Part shown: positions 24,711 through 33,253 of the stretch, one piece after another | Layout of the letters: every line of letters starts with the position of its first letter | Numbering within the stretch: position 1 is the first letter of the stretch | NCBI RefSeq assembly: GCF_026339955.1 | Contig: NZ_JAPEPW010000001.1 | Span: 3,622,501-3,686,500, forward strand | Reading direction: 5' to 3' | From: Streptomyces sp. NBC_01549 | GTDB taxonomy: Bacteria > Actinomycetota > Actinomycetes > Streptomycetales > Streptomycetaceae | Length of the DNA: 64,000 nt | Made by a program: the position numbers and the translations under genes | The notes under the pieces: generated by a model | What the model saw: the letters and a program-made list of their open reading frames with translations, nothing else | What the model was told of the DNA's origin: nothing | The model's database searches: none

Positions 24711-25598
24711 ATGACTCGTGACGCGCACGGCTGGGTGTTCACCCACGATCTGGACGAATTCCTCACGAGCGCGGGGGATTTCCTGCGCTCGCGGCCCGCG
24801 GCGCACACCGTGGCGCTGTCCGTGACCGACGCGCTGCGCAGACGAGGGCCGGACGTGTACGGGCAGGAGGCGCCGTTCTTCGGGCGGCTGGCGGACGTGG
24901 ACGGCCATGTCGACGGGGTCGGTGGTGTGTCGGCCGTGCTGTTCCACACTCCGCCGTACCAGCTCAACCTCACCGACCTCCCGGCGGAGGACATCGACGC
25001 GCTGGCCGGGCGGCTCGCGGGCGAGGGGTACTCGTTCCCGGGCGTCGGCGGTCCGGTGGACACGGCCGCGGAGTTCGCCGCCGCCTGGGAACGCCACGCC
25101 GGCTCGCGGGCCCAGCTCAGGAGAAGCGAACGGCTGTACCGGCTCGGTACGCTCACGCCGCCGACGCCCGTCCCGCCCGGCCGCGCCCGCGTGGCCGGTG
25201 AGGGCGACCACGCGCTCGTCGCGCGCTGGTACACCGAGTTCGCCGGGATCTTCGGGCAGAACGAGAGGCAGGACCAGGACCGCTGGGCCGAGAGCCGCAT
25301 CGCGTACGGCGGTGTCACGCTCTGGGAGACGCCGGACGGTACGCCGGTGGCCATGGCCGGAGCGACCCCCCTGATCGCCGGGCAGATCCGGGTCGCCCCC
25401 GTCTACACCCCGGCGCCCCTGCGCGGACGCGGCTACGCGGGGGCAGCCACAGCCGAGGTCAGCAGGGCCGCGCTGGCCGCCGGAGCGGACGAGGTGCTCC
25501 TCTTCACCGACCTCGCCAACCCGACCAGCAACGGCCTCTACCAGCGCATCGGATACCGCCCCGTCGCCGACTTCGCCGTCTACGATTTCGTGAAGTAG
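24711..25598 (+). CDS. GNAT-family acetyltransferase, two-part
   Basis: 295 aa from ATG 24711. The C-terminal half holds a GNAT domain (RVAPVYTPAPLRGRGYAGAA for the acetyl-CoA loop; ANPTSNGLYQRIGYRPV for the end). The N-terminal 130 residues are a degenerate GNAT-like half seen in other actinobacterial members (EAPFFGRLADVDGHVDGVGG). ATG 24702 or GTG 24690 are alternative starts. Substrate unknown. A short gap of 62 bases separates it from the previous gene. Confidence 0.8.
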   Translation: MTRDAHGWVFTHDLDEFLTSAGDFLRSRPAAHTVALSVTDALRRRGPDVYGQEAPFFGRLADVDGHVDGVGGVSAVLFHTPPYQLNLTDLPAEDIDALAGRLAGEGYSFPGVGGPVDTAAEFAAAWERHAGSRAQLRRSERLYRLGTLTPPTPVPPGRARVAGEGDHALVARWYTEFAGIFGQNERQDQDRWAESRIAYGGVTLWETPDGTPVAMAGATPLIAGQIRVAPVYTPAPLRGRGYAGAATAEVSRAALAAGADEVLLFTDLANPTSNGLYQRIGYRPVADFAVYDFVK

Positions 25599-25649
25599 CG
25601 GCCCTCTTCGAAGTCCTCGACGAGGGCCGGGCCGACCGGGGCGCGACCT

Positions 25650-25673
25650 GTTTCGAAACGGTGCATACGTTTC
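25650..25673. promoter_or_regulatory. Nested palindromes upstream of the LysR gene
   Basis: GTTTCGAAAC (25650-25659) overlaps GAAACG-gtgcata-CGTTTC (25655-25673). They lie about 70 bases before the LysR start and fit an autoregulatory operator. GATAGCAT near 25729 could be the -10 box. Confidence 0.5.
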
Positions 25674-25741
25674 AGGTATCACGGCAGGTCAAGGCCGGAA
25701 GTGTGCTGTCAGTCCATGAGTGCGGGCGATAGCATGAAGGC

Positions 25742-26704
25742 ATGACGTCCGACTCGTCGCCGCCTCCGGTGGACCTCGATCTGCGCCTCGTGCGGTACTT
25801 CACGGTCGTCGCCGAGCACCGGCACTTCGGCCGTGCCGCCACCGTCCTGCGCATCGCCCAGCCGTCCCTGAGCCGGCAGATCCGCCGCCTCGAACAGCAG
25901 CTCGGCGCGCGTCTGCTGGACCGCACCCCGCAGGGCAGTCGGCTCACCGAGGCCGGCGAGGTCTTCCTGCCCCAGGCCAAGGCGCTGCTGCGCTCGGCCA
26001 CTCAGGCGGCGGCGCGCACCCGGGCCGCCGCCCAGCCCAGCCGTGTCACCATCGGCTACACCTCCGGCCTCATCGTCACCCCGGCGGTGCGCGAGATGCG
26101 CCGGCTGCACCCGGACGCCGAGGTGGTCGCCCAGCACCTCGTCTGGAACGACGCCCACGCGGCCCTGGTCGAGCACCGGGTGGACGTGGCGGTGACCCGC
26201 CTCCCGATGCGGACCGACCAGCTCCACGTCACGATCCTCTACGACGAGCCCCGCGTGCTCCTCGTCCCCTTCGACCACCGCCTGGCCGGCAAGGAATCCG
26301 TCACCCTCGACGACATCGCCGACGAACCCCTGCCCCGGGTGTCCGACTCGTCCTGGAACGCGTTCTGGCGCATCGACCCCCGCCCCGACGGCAGCCGGGC
26401 GCCCGACGGTCCGCTCATCGAGGCCCTGGAGGACAAGTTCGAATTCATCGCCTCCGGGCAGGCCGTGGCCATCGTCCCGGCCGACCCGCGCGTCGACAGA
26501 GTCCGCCCCGACCTCACCACGGTCCCCCTGCACGGCGTCGAACCGAGCCACGTCGTGCTCGCGACCCGCGCCGACGACCGAAGCCGCCTCGTGACGGCCT
26601 TCCGCAAATGCGCCCAGGCCCACCTGACCGGTCCCGAGTCTCAGGGCCAGAGCAGCTCCTTGCGCCAGCCACCGCCCTCCGGAGAAGGTTCCGTGCGGCG
26701 GTAG
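25742..26704 (+). CDS. LysR-family transcriptional regulator
   Basis: 320 aa. The N-terminal winged HTH is clear (VVAEHRHFGRAATVLRIAQP, then SLSRQIRRLEQQLGARLLDR), followed by the two-part effector-binding domain (TIGYTSGLIVTPAVREMRRL; VAVTRLPMRT). Its last 64 bases overlap the 3' end of the convergent PNPOx gene, so its C-terminal tail is shared sequence. No divergent target gene is adjacent on the left; the target may be itself or a distant gene. Confidence 0.9.
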   Translation: MTSDSSPPPVDLDLRLVRYFTVVAEHRHFGRAATVLRIAQPSLSRQIRRLEQQLGARLLDRTPQGSRLTEAGEVFLPQAKALLRSATQAAARTRAAAQPSRVTIGYTSGLIVTPAVREMRRLHPDAEVVAQHLVWNDAHAALVEHRVDVAVTRLPMRTDQLHVTILYDEPRVLLVPFDHRLAGKESVTLDDIADEPLPRVSDSSWNAFWRIDPRPDGSRAPDGPLIEALEDKFEFIASGQAVAIVPADPRVDRVRPDLTTVPLHGVEPSHVVLATRADDRSRLVTAFRKCAQAHLTGPESQGQSSSLRQPPPSGEGSVRR

Positions 26705-27312
26705 ACGAGCCGTACGTGCCGACGCCTCGCGTCACCCTGGAAGAACTCCACCTCTTCCGGCCGGAGGCGGTAGAGGGTCCACGTCGGGGCCGGGGCGTCG
26801 GGCTCGCGCTGAGCGCGGTCCCAGGCCTCGTCCGAGACCCGCCCCAACTCCGCTACGGAACCCAGCACTTCACTCTGTCCGCCCACGAGCGCGGCGGCCA
26901 GCGCCTCCGTCGAACGGGCGTGCAGATCCGCCTGCCCCTCCTCGGCCAGGGCGACCTCGACCGGCCCCCGCAGCCGGATCTGACGGCCCTGGGCGGGCCA
27001 GTAGAACCCCAGAGCCGCGTACGGGCGCGCGGCCAGCTGGCGGCCCTTGCGGCTGGTGACATGGCTCGCGAAGGCCCAGCCGTCCGCGTCCGCGCCGTGC
27101 AGCATCACGATCCGGACGTCGGGCAGCCCGTCCTCGTCCGCCGTCGCCAGCGACATCGTGTGCGGTTCGCTCTGCCCCGCCGCGACCGCGTCCGCGAACC
27201 ACTCCGTGAACAAGGGGAGTGGTTCGGCGGGTGTGGATGCCGGGTCGAAGGAGGGCAGCTCTACGTCCCACACCCGCAGTGACCTGAGCAGCTCGTGAAG
27301 ATCCGTTCCCAT
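26641..27312 (-). CDS. Pyridoxamine 5'-phosphate oxidase family protein
   Basis: 223 aa from ATG 27312. The order of motifs follows PdxH: MSLATADEDGLPDVRIVMLH, FASHVTSRKGRQL (FMN-phosphate contacts), AALGFYWPAQGRQIRLRG, and a C-terminal RLRPEEVEFFQGD...RLVYRR. The end is WRKELLWP instead of the usual W...RLAP. It would oxidise pyridoxamine/pyridoxine phosphate to PLP or act on a related FMN/F420 substrate. It is convergent with, and overlaps, the LysR gene. Confidence 0.82.
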   Translation of the reverse strand: MGTDLHELLRSLRVWDVELPSFDPASTPAEPLPLFTEWFADAVAAGQSEPHTMSLATADEDGLPDVRIVMLHGADADGWAFASHVTSRKGRQLAARPYAALGFYWPAQGRQIRLRGPVEVALAEEGQADLHARSTEALAAALVGGQSEVLGSVAELGRVSDEAWDRAQREPDAPAPTWTLYRLRPEEVEFFQGDARRRHVRLVYRRTEPSPEGGGWRKELLWP

Positions 27313-27322
27313 GCCCCAAGTA

Positions 27323-27730
27323 TCACTCGGAGGTCCGACAAAGCTGCGCCATGAGCACCCCGTGCAGCAGCTCCGCGTCCACGAACTCACCCACCTCCGG
27401 TGCGCCGTGCCCCCAGCTCAGGGGGTACGTGTTCCCCTCCGGCGCGGGTACGCCCACGTACTCGTCGTGCGCCGAGCGGGTGAACCGGCGGGCGCCGGGC
27501 GGCCAGTCGTGCTCCGCGCCCTCCCCGGGCGCGAGCAGGAAGTACGTCCACCGGCAGCCGCTGGTTTCCCTGACGACCGGTCCGGGGTGACCGTCGGTGA
27601 GCTCGACGAGGTGGTGCAGCACGGCTTCCCCGTGTACGCCGCACACGCGGACGGCGTCGAAGTGGACCCCGGCGAGGCGTAGTTGAAGCCCTGACCTTGG
27701 GACCCAATTCGGGGTGAGTTTGTTCGTCAT
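27323..27730 (-). CDS. Hypothetical protein of XRE/DUF397 neighbourhoods
   Basis: 135 aa from ATG 27730 (MTNKLTPNWVPRSG). A soluble mixed alpha/beta protein with blocks LQLRLAGVHFDAVRV, GCRWTYFLLAPGEGAEHDWP and YPLSWGHGAPEVGEFVDAEL. Streptomyces genomes often have such a short protein beside XRE-DUF397 pairs, as here. The layout loosely resembles the start of bifunctional primase/polymerase proteins. Function unknown. It diverges from the XRE regulator at 27802 with about 70 bp between starts. Confidence 0.65.
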   Translation of the reverse strand: MTNKLTPNWVPRSGLQLRLAGVHFDAVRVCGVHGEAVLHHLVELTDGHPGPVVRETSGCRWTYFLLAPGEGAEHDWPPGARRFTRSAHDEYVGVPAPEGNTYPLSWGHGAPEVGEFVDAELLHGVLMAQLCRTSE

Positions 27731-27801
27731 GACTATGAGCTTGGCGGCGGTTGCGTAGCGTGACCAGATGAACACGGTCCACATTGGCGGTTGTGGGGAG
27801 G

Positions 27802-28629
27802 ATGGTGGTTGTTGTGGGGGCCAATGGTGGGGCGTCCGTGGGGCGCAGGTTGGTGGGGGAGCTGTTGCGCATTCAGCGGGGGGTGCGGGGGCTTACGCAG
27901 AAGGAGGCCGGTGAGCTGCTGCTCGTCTCCGAGTCGATCTTCGGTGCGTACGAGAGGGCCGAACGGATCCCGCCGATCGAGTTCCTCAAGGACGCGGACA
28001 AGGGTCTGGATGCGCGGGGTGCGCTCGTCGCGTGCATCGAGATGATCGAGGAGGAGAAGTACCCGCCGAAGTATGTGGACTGGGTGCGGCTTCAGCGGCT
28101 GGCTCAGATCATCAGCGGGTACGAGGTGATGGTCGTCCCCGGGTTGTTCCAGACAGAGGCGTACACGCGAGCCTTGTACGTGTCCCGCGTACCTGCCTAC
28201 GCGGAGGAGGAGATCGAGCGCCATGTCCAGGCTCGACTCGAACGGCAGGTGGTGCTGAGTCGTACTCCGCCACCCCGACTCGGCTTCGTCGTCGAGGAGG
28301 CGGCTCTGGAGCGAGAGTTCGGTGGTCCGACGGTACTGAAGGAGCAGTTACTTCATCTGCTGGAGTGCATGAGGACGCTGAACCATCTGACGGTGCAGGT
28401 CATGCCGAACAAGCGGCACACGCACGCCGGGTTGCAGGGGCCGATGCAGTTGATGAGCACGGAGGACGGCCGCAATCTGGTCTTCATCGAGTCCCAGGCA
28501 GGCAGTACGTTGATCTCCAAGCCCGAGCAAGTCAACGGACTGTTCGATCTGTTCGGCATGCTGCGGGCCCAGGCCCTGACGCCGTGGGAGTCCGCAGAAC
28601 TCATCGCAAAGAAAGCGGGGCAACTGTGA
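27802..28629 (+). CDS. XRE-family regulator with DUF5753 (Scr1 type)
   Basis: About 275 aa; ATG 27802 preferred, an upstream TTG at 27784 is possible. The HTH is at residues 15-60 (RGLTQKEAGELLLVSESIFG). The C-terminal DUF5753 domain contains the usual VVPGLFQTEAYTRALY and QVMPNKRHTHAGLQGPMQLM blocks. Codon 183 is TTA, so translation may need the bldA tRNA. It is coupled by GTGA to a DUF397 gene. These pairs act as regulator plus small partner in Streptomyces development and antibiotic control. Confidence 0.88.
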   Translation: MVVVVGANGGASVGRRLVGELLRIQRGVRGLTQKEAGELLLVSESIFGAYERAERIPPIEFLKDADKGLDARGALVACIEMIEEEKYPPKYVDWVRLQRLAQIISGYEVMVVPGLFQTEAYTRALYVSRVPAYAEEEIERHVQARLERQVVLSRTPPPRLGFVVEEAALEREFGGPTVLKEQLLHLLECMRTLNHLTVQVMPNKRHTHAGLQGPMQLMSTEDGRNLVFIESQAGSTLISKPEQVNGLFDLFGMLRAQALTPWESAELIAKKAGQL

Positions 28630-28805
28630 ACACGACCGAACTCGCCTGGTTCAAGTCGAGCTACAGCACGAACGAGGGTGGCGAGTGCCTCGAAATAGCC
28701 ACCGCCCCCACCACCGTCCACATCCGCGACTCGAAGAACCTCACCGGCCCCACCCTCGCCGTCACCCCCACGACCTGGACGGCCTTCCTCCGTACCGTCC
28801 GTTGA
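28626..28805 (+). CDS. DUF397 small protein
   Basis: 59 aa from a GTG that overlaps the XRE stop. The DUF397 signature is complete: AWFKSSYSTNEGGECLEIA, VHIRDSKN and TWTAFLRTVR. It is the expected partner of the XRE-DUF5753 regulator. Its stop overlaps the TTG start of the following lipoprotein gene. Confidence 0.9.
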   Translation: MNTTELAWFKSSYSTNEGGECLEIATAPTTVHIRDSKNLTGPTLAVTPTTWTAFLRTVR

Positions 28806-30142
28806 GGCGCTTGGCGGGCGTCGCTCTCAGCGGCGCCCTCCTGCTCCCCCTCGCCGCCTGCGGCCCCCTCGCGGAGGACCCCGAGTCCTGGATCTCCGCC
28901 CCCGAGGTCTTCTATCTGCGCCCCGTCGGTGACAAATCCGGGCCCAAGGCCAAGATGCCGTTCCATCTGCAGGCCGAGGACGTCAAGGCGACCAGTCGCT
29001 ACGGCACGCAGGATCACCGGCTGACCGTCGACGTGCGCGGGTCCGAGGGCGTCGTACGGCTGAAGGCGGTCGGCCTGCGCAAGGGCGGGACCCGGTGCCT
29101 CAACGACACCGCGCGTGCCGTCTGTGACGTCAGCGGTGCCTACGACAGCTGGTCGGACCTGGACCGTGTGTACCCGGTCGCCGCCGAGGGCAGCAGGCCC
29201 GGCGACACCGGCATCGTGCGCTTCACGTTCACCACGAAGGACGGGAAGACGCTCACCACCCGTACCCGGGTCGTGGTCGGCGAGCCCGTGGTGAAGGTGC
29301 GCACTCTCAAGGTCATCAAGGACGTGCGCCCGGGCGCCGACGTGACCGTACCGGTCGTCGTCCGCAATGACGGCGAGGTGTCGGTGAAGGGGCTCGCCCT
29401 CGAACTCGGCTCCGGGGACCTGGACTTCCGGCAGCGGTACGCCAACTGCCGTTACCCGCCTCAGCATCACGGGCGCACGGCCGTCTGCCGGTTTCCCGAC
29501 CTGCGTGTCCCGCCGGGCGGTTCCGTCGTCCTGCACCCGGCCCTGCGCCTGCGCGCGTCGAAGACGCGGATGTACGGCTCCTTCAGTCAGGAGGCCTGGC
29601 CGCTGGACTCGGGGCCCGGACAGTACATCGTGGTGCCGCCGGGCGGTGACCCCGGTGACGGCCCGCCCCTGACCGCCGAGGCCGTGCACGGCGGCGAAGG
29701 CACCGGCGGCACGTTCGCCGAGGGAGACGTGTACACCGACGTGCGTCTGGACACCCACGCCGACTACGAGGTCTTCGGCGTCGAACTGCGGGGCAGCCCC
29801 GGCACGAAGCGCTCGCTACGGCTCAGGGTCCGCAACAACGGGCCCGGCATCCCCGGCGGCGGTACGAAGCTGCTGTTCACGCCGCCGCCCGGCACCGTGC
29901 TGGAAGAACCCATGGAGGCCATCGACGAGGACGCGTACGAGCCGTACTGCGACTCCGACGGCCCCGCGTACAGCTGCCTCGTGGGCCAACTCGACCCCGG
30001 CGAGACCCGTGACTTCGAGTTCACCCTGAGCCTCGACGGGCCGGGGCAGGGCACCGTGGCCCTCCAGGACACCCAGCCGTCCACCGGCCGCCGCGACCCG
30101 ATCCCGGCCAACGACACGGCTCCTGTCACCGTTCTGCCCTGA
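28802..30142 (+). CDS. Secreted lipoprotein with beta-sandwich repeats
   Basis: 446 aa from a TTG overlapping the DUF397 stop (TTGA). A lipoprotein signal is clear: basic start RRLAG, hydrophobic core ALSGALLLPL and lipobox LAAC. The mature protein contains CARDB/DUF11-like beta domains with VRNDGEVSVKGLALELGSGD, VRNNGPGIPGGGTKLLFTPP and paired cysteines. Probably a surface-anchored binding or structural protein. It is placed directly behind the XRE/DUF397 pair, an odd coupling for a lipoprotein. Confidence 0.75.
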   Translation: MRRLAGVALSGALLLPLAACGPLAEDPESWISAPEVFYLRPVGDKSGPKAKMPFHLQAEDVKATSRYGTQDHRLTVDVRGSEGVVRLKAVGLRKGGTRCLNDTARAVCDVSGAYDSWSDLDRVYPVAAEGSRPGDTGIVRFTFTTKDGKTLTTRTRVVVGEPVVKVRTLKVIKDVRPGADVTVPVVVRNDGEVSVKGLALELGSGDLDFRQRYANCRYPPQHHGRTAVCRFPDLRVPPGGSVVLHPALRLRASKTRMYGSFSQEAWPLDSGPGQYIVVPPGGDPGDGPPLTAEAVHGGEGTGGTFAEGDVYTDVRLDTHADYEVFGVELRGSPGTKRSLRLRVRNNGPGIPGGGTKLLFTPPPGTVLEEPMEAIDEDAYEPYCDSDGPAYSCLVGQLDPGETRDFEFTLSLDGPGQGTVALQDTQPSTGRRDPIPANDTAPVTVLP

Positions 30143-30168
30143 CCTTCCGTATCCCTGGCGCCCGTCCC

Positions 30169-31335
30169 CTACCGCCCCAGCACCACCGTCCCCGACGAGC
30201 AGAACCACCCGCCCGTGCCGGAGGCCACCGCCAGCTCCGGGAGGCGTCCGCCCGCCTTCCTCACCTGCCGCTGCCCGGCCTCCCCGCGCAGCTGCCGTAC
30301 GGCCTCCACCAGGAGGAACAGTCCGCGCATCCCCGGGTGCTGGGCCGAGAGCCCGCCCCCGTCCGTGTTCACCGGCAGTTCCCCGCCCACCGTCAAGCGC
30401 CCCTTCTGCACGAACTCCCCGCCCTCACCCTTCGCACAGAAGCCCAGGTCCTCCAGGGTCACGAGGGTCATGTAGGTGAAGGCGTCGTAGATCTCGGCCA
30501 CGTCGATCTCGTCGGGCCGCACCCCCGCCCGCTCGAAGGCGAGGCGTCCGCTGACCGCCGCGGGGGAGACGGTGAAGTCCGGCCACTCGGACATCGTCGT
30601 GTGCGAGACGTGCTCGCCGGTGCCGAGGATCCACACCGGGGCCGTACGGCAGTCGCGTACGTACTCCTCGGCCGCCAGCAGCACCGCCGCGCCGCCGTCG
30701 GAGCGCAGGCAGCAGTGCAGCTTCGTGAAGGGGTCGGCGATCATCGGGCCGGACAGGACGTCGTCGGTGGTGATCGGGGTGCGGAACATCGCGTCCGGGT
30801 TCAGTGCCGCGTTCGCCCGCGCCTGGACGGCCACCGACGCGAGCTGTTCGAGCGTCGTGCCGTACGCGTGCATGTGGCGGCGCGCGGCCATCGCGTACTT
30901 GGCGATGAGTGTGTGGCCGTACGGGACCTCGAACTGGAGAGGGCCCAGGGCGCCGAAGGAGAGGTCGCCGGTGCGGCGGCCCGCCTTGATGTCGGCGCGG
31001 GCGGTCGAGCCGTAGACCAGGAGGACGGCTTCGGCGTGGCCCGCCGCGATCGCGTCCGTCGCGTGCGCCGCCATGACCTCCCAGGTGGAGCCGCCGACGG
31101 CGGTGGAGTCGACCCAGGTGGGGCGCAGGCCGAGGTACTCGGCCACCTCGGCCGGCGGCAGGGTGCCGAGGCCCGCCGACGCGAACCCGTCGACCAGTGA
31201 GCGGTCCATCCCCGCGTCCGCCAGCGCGCGGCGGGCGGCCTGGGCGTGCAGGGCGTAGGGCGTCGCGTCGTCCACGCGACCGCAGTCCGAGAGGGAGACA
31301 CCCACGACGGCGACCTTGCGCTTCCCCGGAGTCAT
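30169..31335 (-). CDS. Lipid-transfer/thiolase-fold protein (Ltp-like), first copy
   Basis: 388 aa. Thiolase-fold features: VAVVGVSLSDCGR start, AVGGSTWEVMAAHATDAIAA where a thiolase would have its nucleophile, EIYDAFTYMTLVTLEDLGFC and VNTDGGGLSAQHPGMRG near the end. By eye there is no normal catalytic Cys in the first active-site loop, as in Ltp2-type retro-aldolases. Such proteins work with DUF35 partners to cleave beta-hydroxyacyl-CoA. A palindrome (31340-31354) sits five bases upstream of the start. It diverges from the acyl-CoA dehydrogenase. Confidence 0.85.
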   Translation of the reverse strand: MTPGKRKVAVVGVSLSDCGRVDDATPYALHAQAARRALADAGMDRSLVDGFASAGLGTLPPAEVAEYLGLRPTWVDSTAVGGSTWEVMAAHATDAIAAGHAEAVLLVYGSTARADIKAGRRTGDLSFGALGPLQFEVPYGHTLIAKYAMAARRHMHAYGTTLEQLASVAVQARANAALNPDAMFRTPITTDDVLSGPMIADPFTKLHCCLRSDGGAAVLLAAEEYVRDCRTAPVWILGTGEHVSHTTMSEWPDFTVSPAAVSGRLAFERAGVRPDEIDVAEIYDAFTYMTLVTLEDLGFCAKGEGGEFVQKGRLTVGGELPVNTDGGGLSAQHPGMRGLFLLVEAVRQLRGEAGQRQVRKAGGRLPELAVASGTGGWFCSSGTVVLGR

Positions 31336-31339
31336 GGAT

Positions 31340-31354
31340 CTGACGGTACATCAG
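31340..31354. promoter_or_regulatory. Regulon palindrome, site 5 (Ltp-like gene)
   Basis: CTGACGGTACATCAG; one mismatch in the right arm. It abuts the start codon of the leftward Ltp-like gene, so binding would block transcription or translation initiation. Confidence 0.7.
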
Positions 31355-31413
31355 ATACGGCGCCTCGCGGGAGGTCGTCGCGGCTCTGGGCATCCGCACT
31401 CCCCGGCGCTAAT

Positions 31414-31428
31414 GTGACGGACCGTCAG
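31414..31428. promoter_or_regulatory. Regulon palindrome, site 6 (acyl-CoA dehydrogenase)
   Basis: GTGACGGACCGTCAG followed by AT; only the first base departs from the consensus. It lies 22 bases before the acyl-CoA dehydrogenase start. Confidence 0.75.
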
Positions 31429-31449
31429 ATCGGGAGAAGGGGCCTGACC

Positions 31450-32640
31450 ATGGACGCCCGTTTCACCGCCGAACAGGACGAGATCCGCCGCACCCTGCGG
31501 GAACTCCTGCTCAAGCGCTGCGGCCCGGAGGAGGTGCGCTCGGCCGTGCGCACCGGGGCCGGATACGACACCGGGCTCTGGGAGGCGCTCGCGCAGCAGC
31601 TCGGGCTGCCGGGGCTCGCCCTCCCCACGGCGTACGGCGGGGTCGGCTGTTCGTTCGCCGACCTCGCCCTCGCCTGCGAGGAGTCGGGGCGGGCCCTCGC
31701 GCCCTCGCCGCTGCTCGCCACGGCCGCCCTCGCGGCCCCGCTGATCCTCGCCCTCGGCACCCACGCCCAGCGCGCGGAGCTGCTGCCCAGAATCGCGGCG
31801 GGCGAGCTGACCGCCGCCCTCGCGGTGCCGGGCGCCGGGCTGCCCACCGCGCTCGGTCTGGTCGGCGACAACGGCGGGGACTGGGCGGGCGGCGGCCGGG
31901 CCGGGGGCGTACAGGCCCGGCGGGGCGGGGAAGGCGGCTGGCGCCTCTACGGGGAGGTGGAACAGGTCCTCGACGGGCACAGCGCGGAGCTCCTGCTGGT
32001 CGCCGCGCACACCGGAGGGTTCGCCCGGCCCCGGACGCGGATCTTCCTCGTGACGGGGGACGCCCGCGGGCTCGTACGGATGCGGCAGACGTCGCTGGAT
32101 GAGACACGGGCGCAGGGACGGGTGCAACTGCGTCAGGTGCGGGCCGAGTTGCTGGGCGAGGAGGACGGCGACGTGCTCGGCGCGCTCGCCTCCGTCGGGG
32201 ACGGCGCCGCCGCCGTGCTCGCCGTCGAAGCCGTCGGCGCCGCCGTCCGGGCGCTGGAGCGGACCGTCGCCTATGTGCGGCAGCGGGAGCAGTTCGGGCG
32301 GGCGATCGGGTCCTTCCAGGCGGTGAAGCATCGGCTCGCGGACGTGTACGTACGGGTGCAGGCGGCGCGGTCCGCCGCGTACTACGCCGCCTGGGCGGCG
32401 GGGGCCGGGGGCGAGCGGGTCGGCGGGCTCGCGCTCGCCCAGGGCCTGGAGGCGTTGCGGACCGCCGCCGCCGAGGCGATCCAGCTGCACGGCGGCATCG
32501 GCTTCACCTGGGAGCACGAGGCCCAGCTGTACTTCAAGCGCGCGGCCGGCGACGAACTGCTCTTCGGGCCCGTGCACCGGCTGCGGGCGTACGCCGCCGA
32601 CGCCGCGCGGCTCTTCGACGGAGTGGAGGTGGCGGTCTGA
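31450..32640 (+). CDS. Acyl-CoA dehydrogenase family protein
   Basis: 396 aa from ATG 31450 with AGAAGGGG upstream. The N-terminal helical domain (FTAEQDEIRRTLRELLLKRC), the central beta domain and the C-terminal FAD domain (VAYVRQREQFGRAIGSFQAV; IQLHGGIGFTWEHEAQLYFK) are present. The central domain lacks the usual TEPxAGSD motif, as in the non-catalytic-type subunits of heteromeric steroid ACADs, yet the FAD part is good. It would desaturate acyl-CoA, possibly with a partner encoded elsewhere. It is coupled to a Ddn-like gene by a TGATG overlap. Confidence 0.87.
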   Translation: MDARFTAEQDEIRRTLRELLLKRCGPEEVRSAVRTGAGYDTGLWEALAQQLGLPGLALPTAYGGVGCSFADLALACEESGRALAPSPLLATAALAAPLILALGTHAQRAELLPRIAAGELTAALAVPGAGLPTALGLVGDNGGDWAGGGRAGGVQARRGGEGGWRLYGEVEQVLDGHSAELLLVAAHTGGFARPRTRIFLVTGDARGLVRMRQTSLDETRAQGRVQLRQVRAELLGEEDGDVLGALASVGDGAAAVLAVEAVGAAVRALERTVAYVRQREQFGRAIGSFQAVKHRLADVYVRVQAARSAAYYAAWAAGAGGERVGGLALAQGLEALRTAAAEAIQLHGGIGFTWEHEAQLYFKRAAGDELLFGPVHRLRAYAADAARLFDGVEVAV

Positions 32641-33155
32641 TGGCGCCGGGAATCCGGTCACGAGCCGTCGTGCGCAGTGTGCAGAGGGTGTCCTCGACGC
32701 GGGCCTTCGCCCGGGTCGCCCCGCACCTCATCCCGGCCCTGGACCGCGCGGTGCACCGGCTGACGCGGGGCAAGGTGCTGCTCAGCGCGCAGCTGCTGCC
32801 CGGGATCGTGCTGACCGTGCGGGGCGCACGCAGCGGGCTGGAGCGGCGTACGCCACTGGCCTGTATGCCCGAAGGGCCGGAGAAGGGGGCAGCGGGGACG
32901 GGCAGCTGGATCCTTGTCGGGTCCAACTTCGGGCGTGCCGATCACCCGGCCTGGACCGCCAACCTCCTGGCCCATCCGGACGCCGTCATCAGCTGGCAGG
33001 GCGAGGACATCCCCGTGACGGCCCGGCTGCTGGAGGGGGAGGAGCGGGACGCGGCCTGGAAGGCGGTGCTGGCGTTCTGGCCGCCGTACGCCACGTACCA
33101 GGCGCGGATCGACCGTGAGATCCGGCTGCTGAGGATCGTGCGGCGCTCCGCATAG
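32640..33155 (+). CDS. Nitroreductase-family deazaflavin (F420)-dependent protein, Ddn-like
   Basis: 171 aa; ATG overlaps the previous stop. The pattern LLTVRGARSGLERRTPLACM... and WILVGSNFGRADHPAWTANL then LAHPDAVISWQGE is the split-barrel F420H2-binding signature of the Ddn/FGR family. These enzymes reduce quinones or enones with F420H2. With two LLM-type proteins in the same regulon, this points to F420 as the pathway's main redox cofactor. Confidence 0.87.
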   Translation: MAPGIRSRAVVRSVQRVSSTRAFARVAPHLIPALDRAVHRLTRGKVLLSAQLLPGIVLTVRGARSGLERRTPLACMPEGPEKGAAGTGSWILVGSNFGRADHPAWTANLLAHPDAVISWQGEDIPVTARLLEGEERDAAWKAVLAFWPPYATYQARIDREIRLLRIVRRSA

Positions 33156-33159
33156 CGCA

Positions 33160-33207
33160 GCGGGCGGCAGTCCACCGGAGGGATGTCCGGAGTGAACTGC
33201 CGCCCGC
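33160..33207. terminator. Bidirectional terminator hairpin
   Basis: Stem GCGGGCGGCAGT / ACTGCCGCCCGC (12 bp, perfect) with an inner CCGGA/TCCGG stem, placed between the convergent Ddn-like and TetR genes. Confidence 0.8.
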
Positions 33208-33253
33208 ATGACAGGACGTGGGCCGAACGGGGACCCCAGCAGGTACGGTCGCG

